Shown: piece by piece, positions 9,953 to 20,141 of the stretch
Layout: the number at the start of each line of letters is the position of its first letter
Position numbering within the stretch: the first letter of the stretch is position 1
Assembly: GCA_002794775.1 (NCBI GenBank)
Contig: NBAY01000037.1
Location: 62,001-126,000 of the forward strand
DNA length: 64,000 nucleotides
Reading direction: 5' to 3'
Origin: Porodaedalea pini
Lineage: Eukaryota; Basidiomycota; Agaricomycetes; Hymenochaetales; Hymenochaetaceae
Translations under genes and position numbers: made by a program
Notes under the pieces: generated by a model
What the model was told of the DNA's origin: nothing
What the model saw: the letters and a program-made list of their open reading frames with translations, nothing else
Database searches by the model: none

Positions 9953-11035
9953 ATGTCAGCAGGAGGTTTCAGTCAGCAGCAGATGGAGCAGATCGCGGCC
10001 ATCGTCGCAAACGCCTTTGCCCATCAGGCGAACAACGCCCCAGCACCAGTCGCGGCAGCTAATCTCCCGACCCCCAACATCGACGTCGCCCGGCCACGTG
10101 AATTCACTGGCGGTGACAACTATCTAGACTTCAAACATGAGGTCCTCCTCTTCGTCTCTGCAAACCCGAATCGATACCCCACGTTGGAAAGTAAAATCTA
10201 CGTGGCTCTCTCCTACCTAAAGGGTGGCAATGCAGCGATGTGGGCACAAAACTACATGGAGGAGTCAATGACAGCGGGCATCGTAACCTTCACTGACAGT
10301 TGGACAAGGTTCCAAGAGCGCCTAGATGCCTCATTCGATGACCCGAACTGGAAGGAAAAAGCGTTAGCGGAATTCCAAACCAAGGTTCAGAAGGACCTCA
10401 CTGCCGACAAATTCTTCCAGAAGCTTGACGTCGTCATCACAAGAGCAGGATTGACGGACGACAGCATTATCTGTGACTGCCTGAAGTGTGCGATGAACAT
10501 CGAGGTGGTCTGCGGAGTACTGAGGTCAACACCAGTCCCAACGACATATGACGCCTGGAAGAAGAAGGCCATCGAGATCGATCAGGGTGAACAGCAGATC
10601 CATGCAATCCAGCAAGGTTGCGTGTTTCCACTTCCACCACGCCAGCCTCAGCAGCAGGCACCCCTGGCTCGCCATCCGATCGCGACCCCCCACGTCGACA
10701 AATGCGACGCGACTGGCATCACCTTCGGAGGGGCTGGCCAGCCAATGGACGTCTCGATGAATGAGGCGCAATGGCGATGGGCATGCTGGATCTGCGGCAA
10801 GCTCAGTCATTTCAAGGATGCATGCCTGCAGGGGAAGACGATCGTGCAGTGTATGCTGCAGATGATGGCGCCCGGCGAACGTCGCCTCCTCACCGATGAG
10901 CTAGGAGCGATGAAGGAGTCGGCCTTCAAGGAAGTCGTAGACACTCGAAAGATGACGGTGGAGGACTATGTGGAGGAAGAAGGCGATGACAAAGAGGTCA
11001 TCGACTCGCAGGATTTTGTGAGTGGTCAGGCATAG
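9953..11035 (+). CDS. gag: Gag of gypsy-1
   Basis: A 360-residue Gag that forms the virus-like particle and binds element RNA. The ATG at 9,953 is chosen because it aligns with the Gag start of gypsy-2 (both then read a GGF/EGF-Q-rich stretch); the upstream part of the open frame is LTR leader. The capsid-like region (about residues 45-230) has a PREFTGGDNYLDFKHEV block and a SYLKGGNAAMWAQNY block. The zinc knuckle CWICGKLSHFKDAC (C-x2-C-x4-H-x4-C) is near residue 280. The C-terminus is acidic. The frame is open, so Gag could still be made, but the slippery sequence present in gypsy-2 is changed here (GGATTTT). Confidence 0.85.
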   Translation: MSAGGFSQQQMEQIAAIVANAFAHQANNAPAPVAAANLPTPNIDVARPREFTGGDNYLDFKHEVLLFVSANPNRYPTLESKIYVALSYLKGGNAAMWAQNYMEESMTAGIVTFTDSWTRFQERLDASFDDPNWKEKALAEFQTKVQKDLTADKFFQKLDVVITRAGLTDDSIICDCLKCAMNIEVVCGVLRSTPVPTTYDAWKKKAIEIDQGEQQIHAIQQGCVFPLPPRQPQQQAPLARHPIATPHVDKCDATGITFGGAGQPMDVSMNEAQWRWACWICGKLSHFKDACLQGKTIVQCMLQMMAPGERRLLTDELGAMKESAFKEVVDTRKMTVEDYVEEEGDDKEVIDSQDFVSGQA

Positions 11036-11053
11036 CCACCAGGGCGACTGACT

Positions 11054-14000
11054 GAGAAGAACAAGGGGCCTCGTATCCAGACTCGATAAAATATAACCAA
11101 CTGTCTGTACAATATGTAGATGCAAACGACGTCGATGGTTTTTCCGATTACAAAGTCCCCACCGGTGTGAACAAAGAGAACGAGTACGAACAGCTGTTCA
11201 TGAGGGGAACTGGCGGACGCCAGCTGGACCTCCTCCTGAACGTCAGATACAATGTGGAGAGTGAAGCGAAAGAGGTGGATGCGCATGCCCTTGTGGATTC
11301 GGGGTGTATGGGATCATGCATTGATGTGAGGTTCGTCAAACGGTATGGGTTGGAGACCAAACATTACATCAGACCCCTCGCGGTGCTCAATGTGGATGGC
11401 ACGCACAACGAGGCTGGTTTGATTGAGAAATATGTTGATGTCAAGCTGATAATTGGACACCACAAGGAAAGAGTTGTCCTTGCGGTAACATCCCTGGCAT
11501 TGTCAAACATCTTCCTCAGCTATGACTAGCTTTGACGACATAACCTGGAGGTTGACTGGAAAGTGGGTTTAATTGAATTCACCCATTGCCCAGAAGAGTG
11601 CACAATTGAAAAGGAGGCCACGGAAGAAATGAGGAGGGTGAGAGAAGTGCGAATGGACAAGGCGTCCTGGCCCGCATATCTCAACGACTACGCCGACGTC
11701 TTCTCAGAGAAAGGATTTGAGAAGCTACCGGAACACCGCCCCTGGGACCACGTCATCGACCTGAAGCCTGACTTCAAGCCTAGTGACTGCAAGATCTATC
11801 CGTTGACGCTGACGGAACAACAGTCGCTAAAAGACTTCCTTGAAGAGAACCTGAAGTCAGGCCATATATGAAAGTCGATCTCACCGATGGCGTCACCTTT
11901 CTTCTTCATCAAGAAGGCCAACAAGTCCCTACACCCAATACAGGACTACCAGAAGCTTAATGAGGGAACGATCAAGAACAAGTACCCTCTCCCCCTCATT
12001 GACAAACTTGTTGACAAGGTCAAGAAGGCGAAGTTCATCACCAAACTTGACCTCCAATGGGGATACTACAATGTCCGGATCCGTGAAGGTGACGAGTGGA
12101 AGGCAGCTTTTCACACGAATATGGGTCTCTTCAAGCCGACAGTCATGTTCTTTGGTCTTTGCAATGCACCGGTGACGTTCCAGGCCTTTGTCAACCACAT
12201 CTTCAAGGGACTAATCTACAATAACTTGATCATTGTCTACCTCGATGACATCCTCATCCTCTCACAAACTCTTGAGGAACATATCGAGACATCAAGGCGT
12301 GTTCTTCAGATCTTGTGAGAAAACGGTCTGTACCTGAAGCCAGAGAAGTGTGAGTTCGATGCCAAGGTCATAAAATACCTCAGCCACATTGTCGGTAATG
12401 GCGAGATCAAGGCTGACCCGGTGAAGACAGAAGCGATCACAGACTGGCCAGTCCCGCGAAACCTCAAGCAGCTGCAACAATTTCTCGGCATGGGCAACTG
12501 GCTGCGATGGTTCATCAAGGACTACAGCAAGGTGGTCCATCTGCTAACATCGCTAACAGGCAAGAAGGACTGGGTATGGGAGACCAAACAGCAAGAAGTG
12601 TTCGAGGAGTTGAGATGACGTCTCTGCTCACCTCCAGTCCTAGCCATCGTGAACGACGAGGGCCCTTTCCACGTAGAGGCAGACTCATCAAACTTTGTGC
12701 TTGGTGGTGTCTTGTTGCAGAAGCAGGAAGGTAAGTGGAGGGTGATTGCCTACAGGTCAGAGGCACTCAGACCGGCTGAACGAAACTACGAGATCTACGA
12801 CAAGGAGATGCTTGCGATTGTTTTGGCGCTCAAGGAGTGGCGGCAATACCTCCTCGGTGCTCGCCACAAGATCAAAATTTGGTCCGACCATGCCAACCTT
12901 ACCTACTTCAGGTCAGCGCAGAAGCTGAGCTATCGTCAAGCTCGCTGGCGGACCGAACTTGAAGAATTTGACTTCCACCTCAAACACAAGTTGGGGAAGA
13001 CGATGGGCAAGGCCGACCTGCTATCACATAAGGCAGGCTACGATCAGGGCAAGGATGACAACGACGGTGTTGTGTTCATCAAAGACAAGTGGCTGAACTG
13101 TGGAGTGGTGCAGACGTCGCACGATGAGGTGGTAGAACGAGTGGGTGAAGCGCAGAGGGTGCAGGGTGAGTTGGAGAGGCCGACGGGTATGAAAGAGGTT
13201 GACGGCTTATGGCGGATGAAAGGCAAGGTGTACGTACCATCGATGATGAAGGAGGCCGTGTTGTGGGAGTGTCACGATTCGGTACTGGCTGGTCATCCGG
13301 GGGCGTTGAAGATGGTGGAGCTCGTCCGTCGCGACTTCTGGTGGGCATCGATGTTCTCCGACATCCGAGCATATGTCCGAGGATGTGATCACTGTCAGCG
13401 AACAAAGGCTCTGAGGGCATCAAGGTCAAGGCCACTTCACCCAAACGTGGTCCCAGAAGGTCCTTGGGAAGTCGTCACAGTCGACCTCATTGGAGAGCTC
13501 CCGGACTCCAAGGGGCACAACGCGATCTGCATCTTCATTGATAGGTTCTCGAAACAGATGCACGCGATCCTGACGACGACGAAGTTGTCAGTGGAGGGCA
13601 TGGCTCAGCTGTACCGCGACCACGTCTTCCGCCTCCACGGCTTGCCAAAAAAGATCATCCATGACCGAGGCATGCAGTTCGACGTGTTGATGATGAAGGA
13701 ACTGTACAAACTCCTACACATCGAAGGCAACCCATTGACGGTGTATCACCCACAGACCGATGGTCAAACAGAACACGTCAACCAAGAGCTCGAACAGTAC
13801 CTTCGACTCTTCGTTAACCATCATCAATCGGACTGGAAGGACTGGCTCCCCCTCACGGAGTTCGCATACAACAACCGCAAACACTCGGCGATGAAAATGT
13901 CCCCCTTCTATGCAAACACAGGACATCACCCCTTGAGCTTTGACACAACATGAACCTCATCTGCAAACATGTCAGTGGAAGAATTTGCGAAGCACATCAA

Positions 14001-14550
14001 GGAGACTCATCGCGTTGCAAAGGATAACTTGGTCAAGGTGGCGGATGACATGAAGCGCTACCACGATCGGACAGCAGGGACTTCGGTGGAGTACAAGGCT
14101 GGAGACAAGGTTTTCCTCGACAGGTGAAACATCAGCACAGATTCGCCGATGAAGAAACTCGCTGACAAATGGTATGGTCCCTTTGAGATCGTCAACAAGG
14201 TGGGAGCTAGCGCGTACAAACTCAGGCTCCCCAAGCGATGGAAGAAGGTCCACCCAGTCTTCAATGAGGCCCTGCTAAAGCCCGCCATCAAACCATCCTT
14301 CGAGAGCCAGAAACAACTAGCACCGCCGCCGCCTGACATCGTTGACAACGAGGAGGAGTACAAGATCGAGGAAGTTCTAGACTCACGTTTGCACCGAGGG
14401 AAGCTACAATACCTCGTCAAGTGGGTTGGCTACAATGAACCGACTTGGCAGCCTGAGATGGACTTTGGCGAGAACGCAAAGGAGGTGATCACTGAATTCT
14501 ATCGAAAACACCCCGGCGCCCCTCGAAAACTCAACATTCCTTGCCAATGA
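11054..14550 (+). pseudogene. pol: Pol of gypsy-1, broken by eight stop codons
   Basis: One frame holds protease (VDSGCMGSC near 11,295), reverse transcriptase (YLDDILILS near 12,240), RNase H (HVEADSSNF near 12,670), integrase with HHCC zinc finger (about 13,270-13,410) and DDE core, and a chromodomain (about 14,360-14,470). In-frame stops lie at 11,527, 11,533, 11,869, 12,316, 12,616, 13,951, 14,125 and 14,548. Compared with gypsy-2, five are CGA to TGA, one is TGG to TAG, and two face CAA codons. No frameshift is present. The gene cannot make Pol; the pattern fits decay of methylated CpG. Confidence 0.9.
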
Positions 14551-14615
14551 CTTCGCCCACGCTTCATCAACACTGAACCAGACGACCTCAATCTTGGTTG
14601 GTCGGGACACCCAAC

Positions 14616-14631
14616 CTTGAGGGGGGGGTAA
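14616..14631 (+). promoter_or_regulatory. Polypurine tract of gypsy-1
   Basis: The run GAGGGGGGGGTAA abuts the 3' LTR and would prime plus-strand DNA synthesis. Gypsy-2 has the matching tract in the same place. Confidence 0.85.
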
Positions 14632-15055
14632 TGTTAGGACTTGAACTTTCCCCTTTTCTTTCATTTTCCTTTTATCATTTCTTTTCTTCTAACCACTCCT
14701 TTTCATCATATTTAGTTGTCTTTCCAATCATTTCCCACACTCCCTCCACATGACTTTCATTCGTTCCATTCTGCTCATTTATGTAACTTTAGATAATATA
14801 GTCCCACAGTCGCCACTATATAAGGTCTCAGGAATCGCATGAACTCCTTGTTCTGCTTTTCCTCTTACCTCCGTGACGACCTAGGTGAGACTCGTCCTCC
14901 TTGTATTAGTTTAGACTTGTATTAATCCTCTTACCTCCACGATGACCTAGCCTGAGTAAGTGTGTCCCAAGTCTACGCTCGAGTATAGCACGTCCCAGAC
15001 AAAAGTCAGCCAAGGCCTGCCCAGTCCAAGTCGTCTCCCGGACTCCCGCCTAACA
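14632..15055 (+). repeat. 3' LTR of gypsy-1
   Basis: 424 bp, TG...CA ends, followed by the second CTGAT of the target duplication. At several sites (for example the CTGAG/CCAAG pairs) the 5' LTR shows TG and this copy shows CA where gypsy-2 still has CG. Confidence 0.95.
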
Positions 15056-15060
15056 CTGAT

Positions 15061-16158
15061 GATCCTTTCCCATGGGGTCTTAGAAAGAGACGTGACGATC
15101 CCCAATATACAGACCATGGATTTGATGTCAGTTCAGAAAATGGAAACCGATCTGAGGTTCTGGGATCCGAAGGTAACTGGCCATGCAATCCCTAAGATAC
15201 ACCAACCTTATATGACTCCGTTGACTTACAGATGAAAAAGTGGAACACCATTTGCCAAAGAAGAGAGGTAACGGAAAGAGCTGCTTTGTCACCACACAAA
15301 ACAGATTCTTGGTCGATGACGTTCCTGGATTACCAACTGCACCAGACGCCATCTACATCATAGATGGAGATCAACGGTCTGTAGTGATCATTCCTCCCAA
15401 GCTCCAACTGGATAAGCATGAATGCCACATTCAGAAGCAAGGAACTTAAAGGAGGCCTATACAAACATCTTAAGATGGTTGACAAGCAGATGGGAAAACT
15501 CATTAAAAAGAAGTCAGGGACGGGGGATGAAATGCAGGGGCTACAAAGAGTGCTCAACCGCTCAGCGTGTCAGTTTGTGAAGGCCACGAGGGACGAGAAT
15601 TTTGTCTCACTTATTAAGCCAAGAAGCGTGAGCCACTGTGTGCGTCATATCTTTTTACTGCTGGGACTTTTCACACTAATATGTCAAGGAAGGATAATGA
15701 ACTAAATGCAGTGTGTAAATGCCTGAGTAGGTTGTTTAGGTTCAGGCTGGTATTGGAGATGGCATTCCCCTTGGACAATGGCAAGACATGCCACAAAGAG
15801 AACAAGGGGTGCCTACCGAACTATCCCTTCATGGATTTTGCCTTGTCGTTAAGGTACATGGAGTTTGTTCTTCAGAAGGATCACCCTATAAGGCATATGA
15901 TAACCCATATTTAATCCAATCATTCATTTTCAACATAACATCTCAATCGTTTATTCACATTCAGACTCCTCACAGGCTGTCATTTGGGATCCAGACACAC
16001 ATTGATATGAGGTTTTGGGTAGAAAGGATATATGGCTTGAGCACAAGACAAAAGAGGCGTGGTAGGCTATGTGATAAAACAATGTTGTCGAGGGGCAACG
16101 CAGATGAACTGTGGCAACAAAAGAGGCGCGCCGATGTAATGTGGCACGTGCTTTTCAC
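15061..16158 (+). pseudogene. 3' part of the gene interrupted by gypsy-1, with exon-like pieces
   Basis: Right of gypsy-1 the plus strand again has coding-like pieces. One of them ends at GAAGGTAACTGG (about 15,170); another covers 15,240-15,447 (a PKKRGNGKSCFVTTQNRF block and a DAIYIIDGDQRSVVIIPPKL block); then 15,418-15,630 in another frame (KELKGGLYKHLKMVDKQMGKL...). These suggest exons separated by introns or small shifts. The last piece (VERIYGLSTRQKRRGR, ADVMWHVLFT) stops at CAC|GTGCTTTTTTA, where the LINE is inserted. I recognise no family. Confidence 0.3.
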
Positions 16159-16310
16159 GTGCTTTTTTATTTATAATCTCTGCTATCTACTACTAACAGA
16201 AGCCCAACCGCACAGGAAAAGAAACAAAACAAAAGACTACTACGTAGAGCATGAATGATGGCGTTAGATGAATTGGGAAGAGAAAGCGTAGCAAGAAATA
16301 AGAAGCATTA

Positions 16311-19300
16311 CTAAAGGTGGAATGATGGTGGTAGATCGGATAATAAGGGCATACTGTCAGGAGGGCGACGGAACGAAAAGTAAGCAAATTTTAAAAGGAG
16401 GAGGAAATTGTTTGGACGAGACCATTCAACAAACGTTAAGGGTAAGGATCGATGACGAAAAAGGCCATTTCGAACAGATGCGAAAAAGGGGCAACAGTTA
16501 AGAATATGATGGACATCGTGTTTTCGGCACAACAGGTCTGGGCAACGCGGTTCGGGGTTTCGGTTATGCAAATCGAGCGTGTTCAGCATCAAGCTGACAG
16601 CACAAGATTGAACTGTGCGATTTATCTTCTTCCCTGGAGAAAGCTTCAAAAAAGGGTGTAGGGATCGCGTGGGATGCAGGATGAAAGAGGACGGCTCGAG
16701 GATAGAGCGATGTCCACGTAAATTTATGGTATTGGCTTTCCAGTCACGAACAAGGTCGAGCTGTAATTGCGCCTGCAAGTTAGGGAGCGATTCCGGAGTA
16801 GACTCGTGAAGTGGGTTGGTGGCGGCGTCTTTGGCCAGCTTATCGGCTGTAGAATTGCCCAGTACTCCACGATGAGATGGGAGCCACTGGAGTGTAATGT
16901 GCGAGGCCTCATGATGTAGGGCGAGGAAAATTCCACATAGGCGGCGGAAAAGGATAATGAAGTCCGCATGCCGAGCGTCGTTGGAGAATATAAGTTGGAC
17001 GCAATTGAGCGAGTCTGAGACGATATGGATGTGAACGGGTGTGAAGCATTTCGAAAGGAGAGATGAGATGTGTCACATGGCTGCGATGAGCGCTTCCTGC
17101 TCTTCAAACAAGATGTTTGAACGAGAGTGCGCTGCTGATGAAAAGACAGCTAGTTCCTGGTGATTGTGCATAATGACGAACCCATGGCCGCCGTTGACGG
17201 AGCCGTTGGCCTGGGGAATGATGGAGCCATCGGTGAAGATAAAGTATTGGTATGGAGGGGGATGTAAGAAGAAAGAGTTGAAAGCGCGAATAGCCTGCTG
17301 GCGCTGCGAAGATGAAGGAATGGGAGTCATAATGAGACGAGAATGAATAGGAGTGAAACTAGGAAAAGGAACGACTTTAGGGATTGTAATGTTAGGGAGA
17401 AGTGAAGAAACTAGATATTGATGCGAGTGGGGGTTAAGCGTGGAATGAGCGAAATAAGAGAGAAGGAAGCGTTGCGATAGGAAACGAATGAAAATTGGAA
17501 GAGGAGGGCAAGATAAAAAGGATTCTGCCACGTCTGGGTGAATGTTTTGATTGAACACAAGATGTAGGAAACGGTGTTGGGTTTTTTGAAGAATAGAAAG
17601 AAGAGAGGATTCAGGAAAGAGGACGGCGCCGTAAATGGCGACTGAACGAATTAAACCAAAATATAAAAGACGCGTGTACTGGAGATATGCGCCATTGGTA
17701 CGATTAAAAAGAAATGAGCGTTGATGAAGGGTGGATAGGGCTTTGTTGGCCCGGGATTCGAAATGAAGCTTGGGAGACAAATTATAAGAAAAAATAACGC
17801 CAAGCCAAGTAAGGTGGCGTGCGGGGCGGATAACACGGTTGTTTGGAAGGGACAACGCCACGTTGGACGATGAAGGAGAGTCTGTTAAAAAGGAATGAAA
17901 TGTGGAATTTGCAAATCGGGTATGAGGAAGAATATGAAGTAATTCAATAGCGTCTGGATCGATGGATAAGCCAAGGGATGAAAATTGAAGGGAGATGAAT
18001 TGAAATTGGTTGCGAAGGCGCACCAAATTGGTTTTGATGTTAAGTGAACAAGCGTAGAGTAAATGATCGTCCATGTAAGCAAGTAAAGGTCGATCGGGGC
18101 CGAAACAAGAGTTATAGGTCGTAATAACGTCGGCGGCAGCGAAAATTGAAATAAGAGGGGATAGCGGGGATCCCTGGGGAACTCCGCGGTTGGGTTTAAC
18201 AAAAGAAGAGGAAACGAAGTTGTTAAAAGAGAGTGAAATGGGACGGTCTCTAAGCCACCCTGAAAGAACGTGAATAAGGTTGGGATGAACGTTGGAATTG
18301 ATAAGTTTAGAAAGGAGGCGATTGTGAGAAATATTGTCAAAAAAACCTTGAATGTCGATTGTCAGGATGGAAGTGATGAAGTAACGGTGGCGTAAGTGAA
18401 CTGATTTGAACCCGTCGCCGCCGCTATGAATGAAGGGTTGGGAAAGAATAGTAGATAGTAAAGAATAGCATGCAGTGAGAGAGGAACGATGTTTTCGGCA
18501 CCCGTGTTGGGCGTCAGGAAGAAGGTTATTAAGTTCAAAAAAGGGTTGAAGAAAATTAAAAAGAATGCGTTCGAAAAGTTTACCGATAGTGTCAACAAGC
18601 GTTATGGGACGGAACGCTCTTGGGGCAGAAAAGTCAGAACGTTTGGGTTTGGGGATAAACGTAACGAGCGACATTTTAAAAGGGGAAGGGAAATGACCAA
18701 TTTTCAAACACAAAGAGAACAGGTCAGCGAAAAATTGACCGCGGTGCTCGATAAGGAGCTCCAAATGCTTGTACGAGATATGGCTGTTGCCGGGACTCGT
18801 TTCACGATCAACACCCTGAAGGGCAGCATGTACATCCTTCAACTCGATGGGTCGAATCTCCGATAAGGGGGGAAGGGGGATGACCTCCGGAGTGTCCGAT
18901 AGCGAGGGAAAAAACGTCTCACGGAATAGAGACGCTTTGTCAGATTCTGTCAGGGTGAATGACCCGTTTGTCATGCGGAGTGCGCCAATTGGAGCTCGGC
19001 GGCAAGCCGTGCCAAGGTACTGATTGCGCCAAGCGGAGCGTGTATCAGATTGTTGAAGGCGCGAACCGAAGAACGCGTTTTTAGCTCGAGTAAACTCCAT
19101 GTCCAGGAGCCTTTTCGATTCGGAGCAAGGGTTCTGACAGTGCTGACGGTAAAGTTTCGTACATGCTTCGGACCACCAGTTGTTGGGACCGAAGTAGGAC
19201 CGGGGTTTTCGCTTGTGAAGGAAGGAGATCGCAAAGTCTGAAAGGGTTGAATGAAGAGAAAAAAGAAGGTCGTCCAGCGCCTTGGGGGAGTCAATGCCCA

Positions 19301-20135
19301 TTAGAGAGAAGGGGAATAAGTTAGAATCACAAAATTCCCCGATAAAAGAGGGTAAATCGCAAAAGCGAATAGAACGAAGGGGATGCTGTTGGGGAGCGGT
19401 CACAACGTTAACATCAAACGAAAATTGAATAGGAAGGTGGTCCGACGCAATGTCAAGGGAAGGGTCTGAAATAGAAGCGCTCTCTAAGAGGGAGGGAGCG
19501 AAATCATCTGAAGCAATGATAAGGTCAATAATGGATTTAGACCCAGATGCGCGGTTGAAATAAGTATGATGATGGGGAGGATTGCAAATAATTAGGCGAT
19601 TCTCGTTGATCCAGTCGACGAGAGTTGTAGAGCTAGAAAACACCGCGGATTGTTCTGGAAAAGACCAGAGTTCCGAATGGCGATTAAAATCCCCTATGAA
19701 AATGTTGGAAGGAAGGTCAAGAGAGGGGAGAGGGTTTTCAAATTCATGGAGAGAGGGAGAATTGTAGATGTTCCAAAGTAAAAGAGGGGCTAAGTCGTCT
19801 CGAAAAATAGAGATGACGGTGATGTTAGGAGACAAAGAGCTGGGAGTATAGAGGGAAACGCGATGAACGATACGGGGATGTATAAGCGTACAACACCTGT
19901 GTTTCTCAGAAGAGGAAGGTCGAAACGCGATGTAAGGTGTAAAATTGCGTAAATTAAAAACGCGGGTACCGGATGAAGAAAGCTTAGAAGGAACAATGGA
20001 ATAAATGGTAGGAATTTCCTGAAAACAGATGATGTCTGGGGAAGAATGAGTGGAGGAAAAGGCACAAAGCAGATAGTCAAAGGTAGGGATTGAATTGCGA
20101 AGATTAAGAGAAAAAACTGAAATAGAATCCGTCAT
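16311..20135 (-). pseudogene. LINE ORF2: endonuclease, reverse transcriptase, RNase H, one internal stop
   Basis: The first 1,020 codons (20,135-17,076) are open. APE endonuclease motifs: FSLNLRN, CFQE, IGDFNRHSELW, SDHLPI. Reverse transcriptase motifs: FIPKPK, AFRPITLVDTIGKLFERIL, LTIDIQGFFDNISH, RGVPQGSPLSPL and the catalytic AYMDD. RNase H: IFTDGS and EEQEALIAAM, then TGA at 17,075-17,073, then in the same frame VSDSLNC, PSHRGVLGNSTADKLAKDA and a C-terminal HHILNCCPF zinc-like motif, ending at 16,311. The stop falls between the second and third RNase H acidic residues. Endonuclease and RT could still be made. A CGA to TGA change would explain the stop. Confidence 0.85.
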
Positions 20136-20141
20136 AGGCGT

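Larger units (their letters stand above)
8818..15055 (+). mobile_element. Gypsy-1: decayed chromodomain Ty3/gypsy (chromovirus) retrotransposon
   Basis: This is a complete 6,238-bp element between two 424-bp LTRs and flanked by the 5-bp target duplication CTGAT (8,813-8,817 and 15,056-15,060). The internal order is PBS, Gag with zinc knuckle, protease, reverse transcriptase, RNase H, integrase, chromodomain, polypurine tract. The pol frame is kept without any shift for about 3.4 kb but carries eight in-frame stops, so the copy is dead by point mutation only. The LTRs differ at about 18 positions, almost all transitions at CpG sites. It belongs to the same family as gypsy-2 and the solo LTR. 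Confidence 0.95.

Noticed and set aside
18489..18866. Plus-strand frames inside the LINE (also 20,638-21,440 and others)
   Set aside because: They lie opposite well-supported LINE coding sequence and have no domain.
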